In this document: positions 21,233 to 33,900 of the stretch, one piece after another
How positions within the stretch are numbered: the stretch's first letter is position 1
How the letters are laid out: each line of letters starts with the position of its first letter
Origin: Syngnathus acus
Lineage: Eukaryota; Chordata; Actinopteri; Syngnathiformes; Syngnathidae
NCBI RefSeq assembly: GCF_901709675.1
Contig: NC_051101.1
Span: forward strand, 1,668,501 to 1,732,500
DNA length: 64,000 bases
Direction of reading: 5' to 3'
The notes under the pieces: generated by a model
The model's database searches: none
What the model saw: the letters and a program-made list of their open reading frames with translations, nothing else
What the model was told of the DNA's origin: nothing
Made by a program: the position numbers and the translations under genes

Positions 21233-21539
21233 ATATCTATCTATCTATCTATAAGTAAAATGATGGAGAAAGTTTAAGTTGCACCACCGCAAGTGAAATC
21301 TGTGATGTCCAAATACGCACGTAAACACAAAATATATACAGTAGATGGAGGGGAATGTAGTATATGTATATCGCTGGCATAGTTATATGAACAAAGATGT
21401 ATAATTTGTATTACTGCAGATAAATATGTTTAGGGCAATTTTGTGAAATTGCAGCAGAGTGGTTGGGAATCCTTTCTGTACTTGCATTCTTGTGTTTAAT
21501 ATTTATTTGATTCCCTCAATCACACAGACAGCACCAGGG

Positions 21540-24500
21540 ATGGCCTCCCCCCTGCCCGTCTGCTTCCTCCTCGTGCTGGCGCTGCTGGCCCGGTGGCCCG
21601 CGTGCCAGGCGGGTGACTGCAAGGGTCACCGGCAGGTGTTGAGGGGGCCGCCGGGCTACGTGACAGACGGGCCGGGCAACTACTCGGTCAACGGCAACTG
21701 CGAGTGGCTCATTAAAGGTTTGCATGACAGCTTTACCACATTCTATTACAATCCAGTGGGACCTTGTTTTTACCTTGCTTAGTATTGATTATGGATTACT
21801 ACTATTATGTATAGTTTTTCAAGTTACGAGTAGCGATTTCTTTTTTTTGTCTTCCTATCCTTGCAGCACCCAGCAACAGCTATCGCATTGTACTGAACTT
21901 CACCTTCATGGACACAGAGTGCACTTACGACTACCTGTTTGTGTATGACGGAGACTCCTACCAAAGCCCGTTACTGGCCAGCCTGAGCGGCAACACCCTG
22001 CCACAGCCCATTGAGGCCACATCTGGGAAGGTGCTTCTCTTTTTTTTCGTGCAGGTCATCGCAACCCGTGTTGAATTTGGATCCTGACCTTCCCGTTTTT
22101 CCAGATGCTGCTTCATCTCTTCAGCGACGCCAACTACAACCTGCTGGGCTTCAACGCCACCTACACCTTCTCCGTTTGCCCTGGAGCATGCGGTGGTCAC
22201 GGTCGCTGCGACCCGTCCACGCACAAGTGCCACTGCCAACAGGGCTGGGGCGGGGCGTCTTGCGCCACTCCCCTGTGCTCCCACTCCTGCTCGGCGCATG
22301 GCCAGTGTGACAAGGTGAAGTTTGCAATGAGCGCCCTTAATAATGAGTGCACGTCTTCCACAACGCAAAGTGTCATTGTTATCTCTCTGCATCAGAAAGG
22401 AGAGCACTGCCATTGTCATGCCGGCTTCCTCGGTCACAGTTGCCAGTTCGGTCTCCATGACGACAGCGGGGCGGGGCAGTGGTGGCGCATCAGCGAGGGT
22501 GACCCCTATATGTCGCCCCGGACAGGCTCCGCTGGCGTGTACCTATCCTCCACTGGAGCCATGTACTTGTTTGGAGGTGACAGTCCAATTGGTTTATACT
22601 TTTCTGCTTGAATTTTCTTTCTTCCTTTTTTTTCCACAACAGTGTGATTGTGTTTTTTGATGTTGTCATTTGCTAAAATTCCAGGATTTGACCTGAACAG
22701 AGCCCTCGGTGACTTGAAAAAATACAACTTTACATCTAATCGATGGGAAAGCAGGTCTTATGGTCACTCACCTGTAAGTACAGTGAAAGGAGAAATACTT
22801 TTTGTTTTGCTTTGCTTTCGTCAAAGAATGCAAACATTCTGGACACTTCTTTAGGTTGGTGCTGCGCCACTTTGAGAACTATAAATTACAGAAGAATAAT
22901 GTTTCTTTTTTATGATTAAATTTTCTCATTTCACTTTTATATCAGTTAAGTTCACTTGTGCATGTGAATGTAAAGACATTCATCCCCGAATAGTTTGAAA
23001 GAGCTTTGTAGCGCTTCCCAAAATGGCGGCAGATTGTAAAGAAAGTTGTTTTCTTCATATATTAACGGCATTTTCTCTGCCACCAGTTGGCACGGCATTC
23101 CCACACTGCCGTGGAGTGGGCGGGAAACATGGTGATTTTTGGCGGGGAACTGGCCAACGGCTCCTTGGCCAGCGATGTTTGGATGTACCGCCCCCTGCAG
23201 GACGATTGGCAGCAGATTGGCTTTCCCAACACCGGCGGCGCTCCCACTCTGGCCAATCACGCCGCAGCCGTAGTGGACGGGTACCTCTATGTGTTTGGAG
23301 GTAGGTTGCTCAACAAAAAAACATGAATGAAACATGTCAGCGGCCATCGCGGGAATGCTGATGAGCATGGCTCCACGTGAGTGCGGTTTCCACGTGTTCT
23401 ATCCTAGGTCGCACTGAGGAGGACATGTTTTCGTCCTCTCTGTATCGGTTCAGCCTGCGGGGCTCTGGGCGCTGGGAGATGGTCCAGCCCACAGGTGGGA
23501 AGCCCCCGGCCACTGCCGGCCACTCCATGGTGTTCCACAGCCCTTCTAGGACACTTTTGGTCTACGGAGGTCACCGGCCGACCACCGCCAGGTACACGAC
23601 CTCAAAGAAAAAGGTCGGAATGTCATGATAAGGTCGAGTCGATATGGAGTCCACTTGAGGCCAGAGTCGCAAATCAAGATGACGCAAGCGGCTAATGCAG
23701 CAGTCAACACTCGAGGCTCCGTCTTGTCAAATAAAACCAAGTAAAGGGACACGTTTTTTTCCCCCAGGTTTAGCGTGCGAGTGAACAACACTGACGCATT
23801 CCACGTGGACCAGCGCTTTTGGACGGCGTTTCGCTCCCGTTACCCGGCGACGGGCCCCCGGGAGAGAGCCTTCCATTCAGCCACGGTCATCGGAAACTAC
23901 ATGGTGGTCTATGGTGAGGCAAAATGCCCACACGGCCTCCCAGCTGACATAGCTTTCCTGAACTCAATTGACCAAACCTATTCTCCCTCAAGGTGGGAAT
24001 GTTCACATTCATTACCAAGAGGAGAAGTGCTATGATGAGGAGATCTTTTTTTATCATTTGGGCTGTCACCAGTGGGTGATGGCAGGGGAGAGATGGTCGC
24101 TCAGTGAGTTACTCTTGTCTTTATTTGACGTCTGTCCCTATTTCCAGTTTAGCCCGCCTGTATTGTATCCGTGCGTTTTTCTGCAGATGGCGAACCCGTC
24201 AAGGGGCGCTACTCCCACGTCGCCGCGGCGATGGAGGGACGGGTGCTGCTGGTTGCCGGCGGTTACAACGGCGTCACCAGTGGGGACCTTGTGGCTTTCA
24301 AAGTCCCGCTGTTTGTCAGTAGCAAGGAAGGTGACAGGGTGAGAGAAAAGGCCCTTCCACAAATGGTCACATTAGAGTCTCAAAACAAAACATCGGATAG
24401 GCTTCCGTATTTAGAAAGTTATTACGCCAACATTGCCACCGATTTCATTTCTGTGGCGTTTATATCAGCAACCAGGAAAAAAGGTTCCTGGTTTTTCGAC

Positions 24501-24920
24501 AGTGTAAAAGTGCTTTCTGACTCTACTTTCAAAGTCATAAAATTTCCAGGTCAACCCCCCCCCATCATAATCCACTGCTGTTTCTTGTTTAGGATGCTCT
24601 TTGCGCCGAGGCCCTGGATGAAAGCATGTGTTTGAAGAATCCAGAATGCAGCTGGTGCGAAGGCCGATGTCGAGAGTATCAGCCCACCAATCAGGTAATG
24701 TCGAAAAGACACAATTGGAACCGCACTGTCGGTTGCCGCACATGACGCCTGCGACCCTTTTCCCACTCATAGTGCGGCAGCACCGGCTGCTTGGGCCTGG
24801 CGCGCTTCCTCTCCGACTGTCAGTCCTGCCTGGTGTTCAGCGGCACGCCGGCCACCCTGGCCAGAGCGCCCGGCGAATTCGGCTGGTGCGTTCAGAACGA
24901 GTCCTGCCTCCCCGTGTCAG
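21540..24920 (+). other. megf8: megf8 exons 1-12: signal peptide, CUB, EGF, first Kelch block, PSI
   Basis: Exon bounds: 21540-21717, 21867-22030, 22105-22314, 22396-22576, 22685-22773, 23087-23300, 23408-23591, 23768-23913, 23993-24103, 24187-24338, 24593-24694, 24773-24920. Exon 1 encodes a hydrophobic leader ending in CQA before GDCKG. Exons 1-3 form the CUB domain (TECTYDYLFVYDGDS). Exons 3-4 hold two EGF-like units. Exons 4-10 show repeated Kelch signatures (LFGG, IFGGEL, VFGGR, YGGHR, YGGNV, VAGGY). Exon 11 begins the PSI module (CSWCEGRC). Confidence 0.93.
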
Positions 24921-27900
24921 GTGAGAGCCAGGAAGGGAGGAAGGAGGGGCGGCGGCGGTTGCACACTGACGGAAATATCTTGGGAGGGACTAGATTCGGC
25001 CCGGGCGCTGGTCAGAGATGAAACATTTTGTTGTGGGGGTTTCCTCCGTGTCAAGGAAGGCCTCCTCAAATGGATGAGGCATTCAGAAAGAAGATACTAG
25101 TTGCTATCTATAGTGACTCGCTCTAAGTCACAATACTGATTTAGAGAAATTAAGCCATAACAGATAACAAAAAAATACAATTTCTACTGTGGGAGTAAAA
25201 AATGCGTTTTACAGTGCGTATTTTGATTAGCAGTTATTCAGATCATCGGACTCTTTGACTACCATATTGGCCCGAATATAAGACGACCCTGATTATAAGA
25301 CGACCCCCTCTTTTTCAAGACTCAAGTTTGAAAAAAGACTTTTTGAACACCAAATTTAATTTTTATACAGAAAATGATTACATCGGAAACAAATGATTAT
25401 AACAATATATTCGAGAGAAAAAGCACGTTATTATGCCTCATTCAAATCATGCAAAAACTGTCTATCACGTCTTAATATCTGAACATTTAAATATGTAAAC
25501 TAAAGTGCAATCACGTTTGTAAATGAATGGCTTCTGGTTTTTGAAATGTAAATAAACCAATCTACTGTGATGAAACAACAAAATTGCAATAACTGCATTA
25601 ACCATCAAAGTGAAGTCTAACTGTAGCTGTAGTCTTGAAACAAATCTGAATAAGGAAAAACATTGCAATAAAATAATGCAAACTGCTACCGCTATTGTTG
25701 GGGAGCCTGAGGATTGCATAGGGGGTTGGCTCGGATGCTTATGCTCTTTTCGCCCCCGGGTGTCGGTCAGAACACAGGAGGGAAGACGTGGTTCAGTTTT
25801 GATTGCTTTTCTGAATTATTGGCAAAAAAGTAACAGGCACTGTGGCTTATAGGGGCATACAGGCAAACTGGCAAAAGGGTATAGGCACACGTTTGGTCGT
25901 AAGGATGTGAGAGCAGGTGTGTGCAGTGTACATGGGTGAGTCTTTGGGTGTGTGAATGTGATTCTTGTATGAAGCGTGTGAAGGGTGTGTGGTGTGTGTG
26001 TGTGTGCGTGTGTGTGTGCGTGTGGGTGTGGGTGTGAGAGTGGTGTGCGTGTGTGTGGTTCTGCAACAGACAGAAATATAGCACGTAAGTCAACGCTCAA
26101 CTTCTGACGTCACACAACACTAGTAGACGGCACACAATACATAACTAACTGCGCGTAACGGTTCCGGTATACTAAATAACCATAAATGAAATATTCTCAG
26201 CAACACACCAAACATAAGTCATTGAGACAACAAAATACATTTGCTGGCGACCGTTAGTCGCCGTGCCGCTGCGTAATGGCTGTAGTCATGCGTGTACGCT
26301 AATCGTACGATGCAAGGCAAAGTTAAAGGAGCGCGCCGGAGCTGTTAATCAAACGGCGCGCACACGAAGCAAACCGCGATCGGACAAACGGCACAACAGT
26401 GGACAGTAGTAACAATGAAATGTATATACTCACTTTGTGTCAAAGACGCACACGATCACAGCAACATACACAGTCGATACCAGCAACCTTTAACTTACCG
26501 CTGCGTACAAGTGAATGGGTATAATGTCTAGACCCCGAATGTAAGACGACCCCCACTTTTTCAGTCTTATTTCAATGCAAATAACATCGTCTTATATTCG
26601 GGCCAATACGGTATTTGGATTTTGTATTCCATAGTCCATTTTTTAACGGCTGGATAGCCATTCAGCCATTTGCTAAGATGCAATGACCACTAAGCATAAA
26701 TAAACAAAAAAAAAATCAGTAAACTAACAAATGATATGCTAGCAGTTCCACTGTTCTTTTAATTCTCGTCACTCTATTATGAATCTGAAGATGAGTTAAT
26801 TGTGAATTTCTCTAACAAAGAGTGTAATGCTAGCTTCATTGGACAAACCAGTTGACTACAGCTTTTTTTTTTTCTCTCTAATACATCTGAGTGGGGTGTA
26901 GCAACCTTGACATTGAGAAAAACCTTGAAACACTTGGCTCAACTTGACCCAGCTGAGATAGAAGAGGTCACTCAAAAAAAAAACTAATTTGATTGGCCTC
27001 TTCCATCTCTGGGGCACGTCAGCGGCTTTTGGCCACTCTCTGACTTGCGTCCGATCAGGCTCGTCGCATCATTGTGGAGATCTCATGAGGTCAGATTGCG
27101 TTTGTCCGTGTTGCTGACCTCTCCCTCTCGATCTCGCAGAGCCAAGTGCGTGCCGTGTGGACCAGATCTCAGGGGCGTACGGCTGGTGGGGGGAGCGTAC
27201 CCTTTTCCTAACCTCCCTCCACTCCTGTCGCACCGAGAACTATGTCCCGGGACTGCACCTGCTCACCTTCCAGCACCCCCGCAACGACTCCCAGCCTGAC
27301 AAGGTACGGAGTCCCAGTCTCAAAGAGTTGTGCTTGTAACCCCCCCCCCCACACACACACACACATTTTACAGACTGCATCCGCCTTTCCTTCCTCCAAT
27401 GTTGCTTTTGCACCAAAAGATGGGATTTAGGTGCCTTGTTTTGATATTGAGAGGTACACCCAACTACTTTTGGTCAAATTTCCATAGTGTGTCCCCTTCA
27501 AAGTATCCCAGAGAATAGTGCCTCTGTTTATGTGTCTGCACTTGCCATCCTCCGCCGTGCTCTGGCCAGGTGTCCATCCTGCGCAGTACCACCATCATCC
27601 TAAGCCCCACCACCGAGATGGACGTGGCTCTGCAGTTCAGGGGCTTCATCCACCCTCTTTGGGGGGCGCCGACGACTCCTCCGGCCGAGACTGTCTCCAT
27701 GTGGGCTCGCATCCAGAGGCTCCACTTTGAGGCTCGGGTGGCATCGGGTCCCAACTCCAGCCAATTAGTGAGCGCGCCGTAAACAAATTGACAAAACAGT
27801 CTTTCTCTGAATTAATGAAATGAAGTGACGAGCCAGATCCAAATTCTCTGTTGGGCTGTAGTTTGCTTCCCGATGGTTGTTAATGTTTTTTTCGTCTCCG

Positions 27901-30900
27901 AGCAGGAGCTGGTCGGTCGTTGGGCGGCTCAGCAGGAGAAAGAGCTGAAGCTGTTGTCTCGCCCCGACGGCGGTAAGCTGTTCTCCAACCTGACCAGAGG
28001 CAACCATTACCTGGTCCAGGCCGAGGGCTACCTCAACAACTCCGGCTCGGGGCAGACGAGTGAGATGGCCCTCATCTGGAACAGAACTCTGCCGGGAGGG
28101 AGCGTGAGTGTGTCTTTTCTTTCCTGTTCCTGTTTGTCTCTGGAACAGCAACATGATCTGTCATCTTCTCTCCTGTTGAACCCAAGGAAATCTCCTTCCT
28201 CTTCCTGGAGCCCTATCGCTCGGGTTCCTGTTCAGGCTACATGTCCTGTTTGGCCTGCCTGTCGGACCAGTCTTGCGGCTGGTGCCCGTCGCTGTCCCGC
28301 TGCCTGCTTCGAGGCCCTGAACTAGAACCCTGCCCGGAGAGCGAAGCGATGGGAGAGGAGGCTCAGCGCCATCTGCTGCTGGCACCCCAGCACTGCACAC
28401 TGTGCGAGGAATATCGGGACTGTTCCGCTTGTACGCAGGTGCGCGCCACAAGATTTCGCATGCATGAAAATACAATACATTTCATGAAAGAAATCAACAC
28501 TCCATTTTTTAAAAATCTTTAATTGCGATTTAATTTTCTTTAATTGATATGAACAAACAATTGGTAGAAAAACGGTAGAAGTATTTCTGCCAAAGTCAGA
28601 AATGTACTCCCTCTGCAGGACCCTTACTGCGAGTGGCAGATCAACTCCAGCAAGAAAGGCGACTATCAGTGCAGCAGGCGAGGACGCCTAGATGGCTCCA
28701 TACGCCACCCGGCAGGCTGTCCCCGTGTCTGCAACCAGTGAGATGACAATTTCCTAATTGACTGTTTCACAACATGCTCTGATGGCATTTCTATTCGCTC
28801 CACCAAGGCGGAAGACGTGTTCCGAGTGCCTGTCCAACTCCAGCCAGTGTGCCTGGTGTGAATCCGCCCAGGCCTGCTTCTATTTCGCAGCCTACCTCAC
28901 CAAGTACCCTTATGGCGAATGCAGGGACTGGTATGACAGGTAGCAATCACACAACACTTCTCGGCCGCACGTAAATTGCGCTGGTCATCTTAATTTGGCC
29001 TTTTCCCAACTTGCCAGTGTGCATTCAGTTCCGCAATGCAAGCAATGTTCCGCTCTCAACACTTGCACCGACTGCCTGCGCACATTCCAGTGCGGCTGGT
29101 GCGGCGACTACAACAACCCCACCATTGGAAAGTAAGCGCACTTGCCAGCAAAGATGACGTTGTGTCACGATGTTTTGGTTTCATCTTGTCATTTTGGTTT
29201 TTTAGATGTTTGAGAGGCGATTGGGCTGGAATGGACGAGCCGTCTGTGTTTAACTGCAGCGTGGCTGTCGCTGAAGCTCGAGCCGCTAAGTAAGTTCCCG
29301 CGAGCCAAACGAGGACACGTGCCATAGAAAAGAAATAAAAACAAAGTTGTTCTTCTCCAGCCCTGAGCCGCAGACTTCTGCCCCGCCTCGTCCTCTGGAC
29401 ATGGACATGGAAATGGAGCTGGAGCACTTGGAGGTGGAAGAGCAAGATGGCGGCGTGTGGTCCTACCCTGCTTGCCCTGATGTGGAAGAATGCCGTCTGG
29501 GCCTGCACAACTGTCACCCCTTCGCCACGTGCATCAACACCCCCACCTCTTACGAGTGTCACTGCGACCGAGGTTACGCGGGGGACGGCACGTTGCACTG
29601 CAACCAGACGTAAGAACGTGGACCTTTTTCAATCTCTAAAACCATTTCAAAGGTTCTTAATATCTTTTGAACAAGCATTTGTCCGCTAGCCCAATGGTTG
29701 TTAGCATCATAGGCCACTTGTGCACTCCACCGGCAGATGCTACAATGAGTGCAGAGAAGGTCAGTGCAGCGGCAGCCCGCGCTTCGAATGCGAATGCTCG
29801 CTGGGTTGGACCTCCGATCCCGCCACTCTGGTTCTGAGCGGTGTCGAATGTGATGTGGACTGCGGCTGCAACTTTCACTCCACCTGTATTACTGCACCAG
29901 GCATTTGCGACGAATGCCAAGGTGGAAACGCAAATAGCTTATTTTTGTGTCCGTCCAGTTGTTTAGAACTGAATTTCTTTTCAGACTGGACAACGGGGCC
30001 CCACTGTGAGCACTGTCGCCCGGGGAGCTTCGGCTCTGCCCTGGCCGGCGGCGGCGGATGCTTGCAGTGCGAGTGTAACGGCCACGGCGACCCGCTGCGA
30101 GGATACTGCCACAACCAGACGGGCCAATGCTACTGCACGCATAACACCCAGGGCCCGCACTGTGAGTCCTGCCTGGCCGGCTACTACGGTGATCCCAGGT
30201 AAGGGCACATTATGCAAATTCATCAAACTGGTCTAACTAATTACTTCATCTGAAGAGACGCTTCTGCATCTCATCTTATGACAGTAGCACATTCCTGCTG
30301 GTCTATGCTGACATCTTTGCGGCCACCTTTAGGAATAATGGGACATGCTACCGCCAGTGCCAGGGGCGCTCTGTGCTGCTCTCTTCCACCAATTCGTCCC
30401 CTTCCGTTCCTCTCTCCTCATCCCTGGGCTGGAGGAGCGGCACTGAAGGCAAAAGCGGCCTCTCCCATTGCCTTTGGGTGCTGTCGGTGACCGAGAGCCT
30501 GGCACCCTGCCGCCCCAGGCAGCCGTGCCCGCCCGTTGCGCTCACGCTGCATCCCGATTCTCATACACACTGTAAAGTGAGTCAGCATGCTCGCTCTGCT
30601 TCTTTTCTGCCAACGCTGTTGAACTCACATTTTTCAAATGAAACTGCATCAAAATCAGACCAAAATCTGACCAGAAAGTAACAAAAACCGGCGTTTGAGC
30701 AGGACTCTGTATGTAGACGTTCATATGTTATGAATGTATTCATGTATTTATTTTGCAGAGCTCATTTGTGTATGTGTTTGATGGCCTTCCTCGTTTTCTG
30801 GACAACGGCGTCGTACATTCGGACCATAACTTGATCGGTGCGTTTTGCGGCACCACCAGGTCACAGCCTATCACCGTCGAGGCCACCTCAGGTACCCCAC

Positions 30901-33900
30901 ACCCCCATGTAAAAGCAGCTGAATGGAGAATGTGACCCCCTGTGCGTCCCGCCTGCTAGGTGTGATCTCCGTTTACTTTGAGGCCAACGTGTCATCCAAC
31001 AAACCCCAAGGCTTCAACGCGTCTTTCTGGGTGCGGCGGTGTCGCCAAAGCGCCGACGAGAGCGACGACGGGTCACCCGCGTGTCTGGGCGGCGCGCAAT
31101 GCCAAGCCGGGCTTTGCCAGTGCCCCCCGGGATATGGCGGCCCCTACTGCGACCGACCCGTTTGTCCCCAAGACTGTGGACTCGCGGAGGGCCGAGGCGC
31201 TTGTAATCTTGTAAGTTGCGTGATCATTTAACTCCTGTTCATTGCAGTCGGTGGCAGTGTGATATCATCAAAGTGTTGAGAGCCAACGCAGCTTGCGTTG
31301 AGTGGCAATGTCTTATCGATACCGTCGGCTTCTTTCAGACACTGGGAGTGTGCGTGTGCTCCGAGAACTGGGCCGGCCCGGACTGCTCCGTCCCTCGAGA
31401 CGCCAACAGCCTGATCTGGGAGACGCTGCTGGACACGCAACTGACAGTGGTACAGCTCTGAATACAACCGCGCCGGCAACACTCAAGGCCCCTACAACGG
31501 CACCACTTATTTAGACATACTTTTTTGCCCCACAGAATCAAGCCCACAGGTTCCTCCACAGGATGGGCCACTCTCTGGTTTCTGGACCTCACGGCAACCT
31601 TTGGATGTATGGGGGACTCTCTCTTTCAGAGGGCATTCTTGGAAATATTTACAGGTAACAGTCTGTTGCATATTAGGTATTCATTTTATAATATTTGGTG
31701 CCGTATTTCCCCAAATGTTGGTTATACCATTCAAAAGACACCCTCCCCCGAACAAAAATCTCCTCTGAGTTTAAGGAAAAAGCGCCGTCTGAGGTGTGGC
31801 ATTTATTTATTTAGGTGGCACCCTTTATTTAAGGAAATTATGTATCGTCAATTGTCAACAGATATGTGATGACAGCTTTTGTCCTCATTGTAGATATTCC
31901 GTGTTAGAGCGCCGTTGGACTCAAATGTTGACGAGTTCAGCGGACGAGGGCTCCGCTCCGGCTGCTCGCTATCACCACTCCGCCGTCCTGCTGAGCAACC
32001 ATGAAATGGGGACCAGTCATAGCTGCATGCTGGTAGTGGGCGGAGTCACTCAGCACTCTGTTGCCATGGACACTTGGAGTCTCAACCTCAGCAGTTTGGT
32101 CTGGAAAGAGCACAAGGTAGAGAGACGGACTTGTCACGCGGAACAAGCTATGTTCGGACCTCTAACTGATTATCGTTCCCCTTTCTCCATGCGGCAGACC
32201 TCAGTGCTGCCCCCGGTGGCGGGCCACACGCTGACAGTGCGTCGGGACAACTCGGTGCTCTTGATTGGCGGTTACTCGCCAGAAAACGGCTTCAACCACC
32301 ACCTGTTGGAGTTCAACCCGCACAGCGGAAACTGGAGCGTGGTGGCGCACATTGGCACGCCGCCAACAGGCCTGTACGGCCACTCGGCCGTTTACCACGA
32401 GCAGACTGACGCCGTCTATGTGTTTGGAGGTTATCGTTTCCATGTGGAGGCCGTGGAGCCGTCGGGAGAGCTTTACAGCCTCTACTACCCCAATTTCACC
32501 TGGTCGCTCCTTGTACCCTCGCAGGGTAATAAGGTAAGGAGTGTTGATGCCCAGGGCATGTTTTCCTCAATCTGCCATTTCACGTTTCACTTTTTTTGCA
32601 GCCCCTCTCCCGTTTCTTCCACGCCGCAGCCCTGATGAAAGACACCATGGTCATCGTGGGGGGACGGACAGAAGTGGAGGATTACAGCAACTCTGTGTAC
32701 TTGTACCAGATCAACTGTAACACCTGGATCCAACCAGGTGGTCCATCTTGTCTCGCTACGTCTTCCATCTTTACGTGCTTGTGTCCCAACCAATGTCACA
32801 TTTGTATCGCCCAGACTCTGCCATCGGCGACTCTGTGAACCGCTCGGTGTCTCTCGCCATGACGAGCTGGGGTGGCAGCCTCTTCTTATCGGGCGGCTTC
32901 AACGGGGTCACCTCGGGACGACTCCTGAACCTAACGGTGCCCGCCGACCCCTGCGCCGTGCTGGCCACGCCGGAGACCTGCAACTCCACCACCGGCAGCT
33001 GCGTTTGGTGCCGAGGGGCCTGCGCATCTTCTGATAGTGCCGAACGGTAACACATCAGCACTCGGTTGCGGTCTCCTTCCGAAGCGCAACATGAATTCCC
33101 TCTGTTCTTCGTGATAGAATGGGCTGTTTGACCGGCCAGTCGCCCTGTTCGCCAACCCCTCGCCAGCCAGATCAGTGCCGCAGGCTTAAGACCTGCAGCG
33201 AATGCCTGGCCCGACATCCCAAAACATTCTCCGGTCCATCGCAGGTGGTCCCCACCCCGGTGTCATAGCTCCTGATGCACACGGCCACTCATGTTGAATC
33301 TTGAATTTTCTTTTGCTTTTCCAGCATGCTTTCCAGTGCAAGTGGTGCACCAACTGCCCCGAGGGGGCTTGCATCAGCAGCTCGGTGAGCTGTACGTCCG
33401 AACACGACTGTGGCATCAACCAGCGTGAGATCTTCCTCTCCAGCAACTGCACCGAAACCAGCTGCGAGGCTTCCGACTGCCCCAAGTGCACCGCGTCGGG
33501 CAAATGCATGTGGACCCGCCAGTTTAAACGCACGGGTACTGGTAGTCGTATTATTACAGTCTAATCAGGGCTGGGTAATAAATTGTTTAAAATTGCTGCC
33601 AAAAGGCCACTCACTCGGATTAACTCTTCACCAGGCGAGACGCGGCGTATCCTGAGCGTGAACCCCACCTATGACTGGACCTGCTTCAGCTACGCCCTGC
33701 TCAACGTCTCGCCCATGCAGGTGGAATCTTCGCCGCCGCTGCCGTGCCCTCCGCCCTGCCACACCCTCCTCAACTGCACCCTCTGCCTTGGCTCCAGAGG
33801 TTCTGACGGCGGCTGGCAACACTGTGTGTGGAGCATGGCCTTGCAGCAGGTAAGATGGAGATGCATTGAAAGAGGGCCTTTTAATTGTTTGCTTGCATAA

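Noticed and set aside
25767-26100. Minus-strand frames with His/Thr repeats
   Set aside because: They are translations of a (TG)n microsatellite inside a transposon. The same applies to frames at 38711-39155, 46744-47074, 52620-53226, 58535-58809 and 60665-61017.
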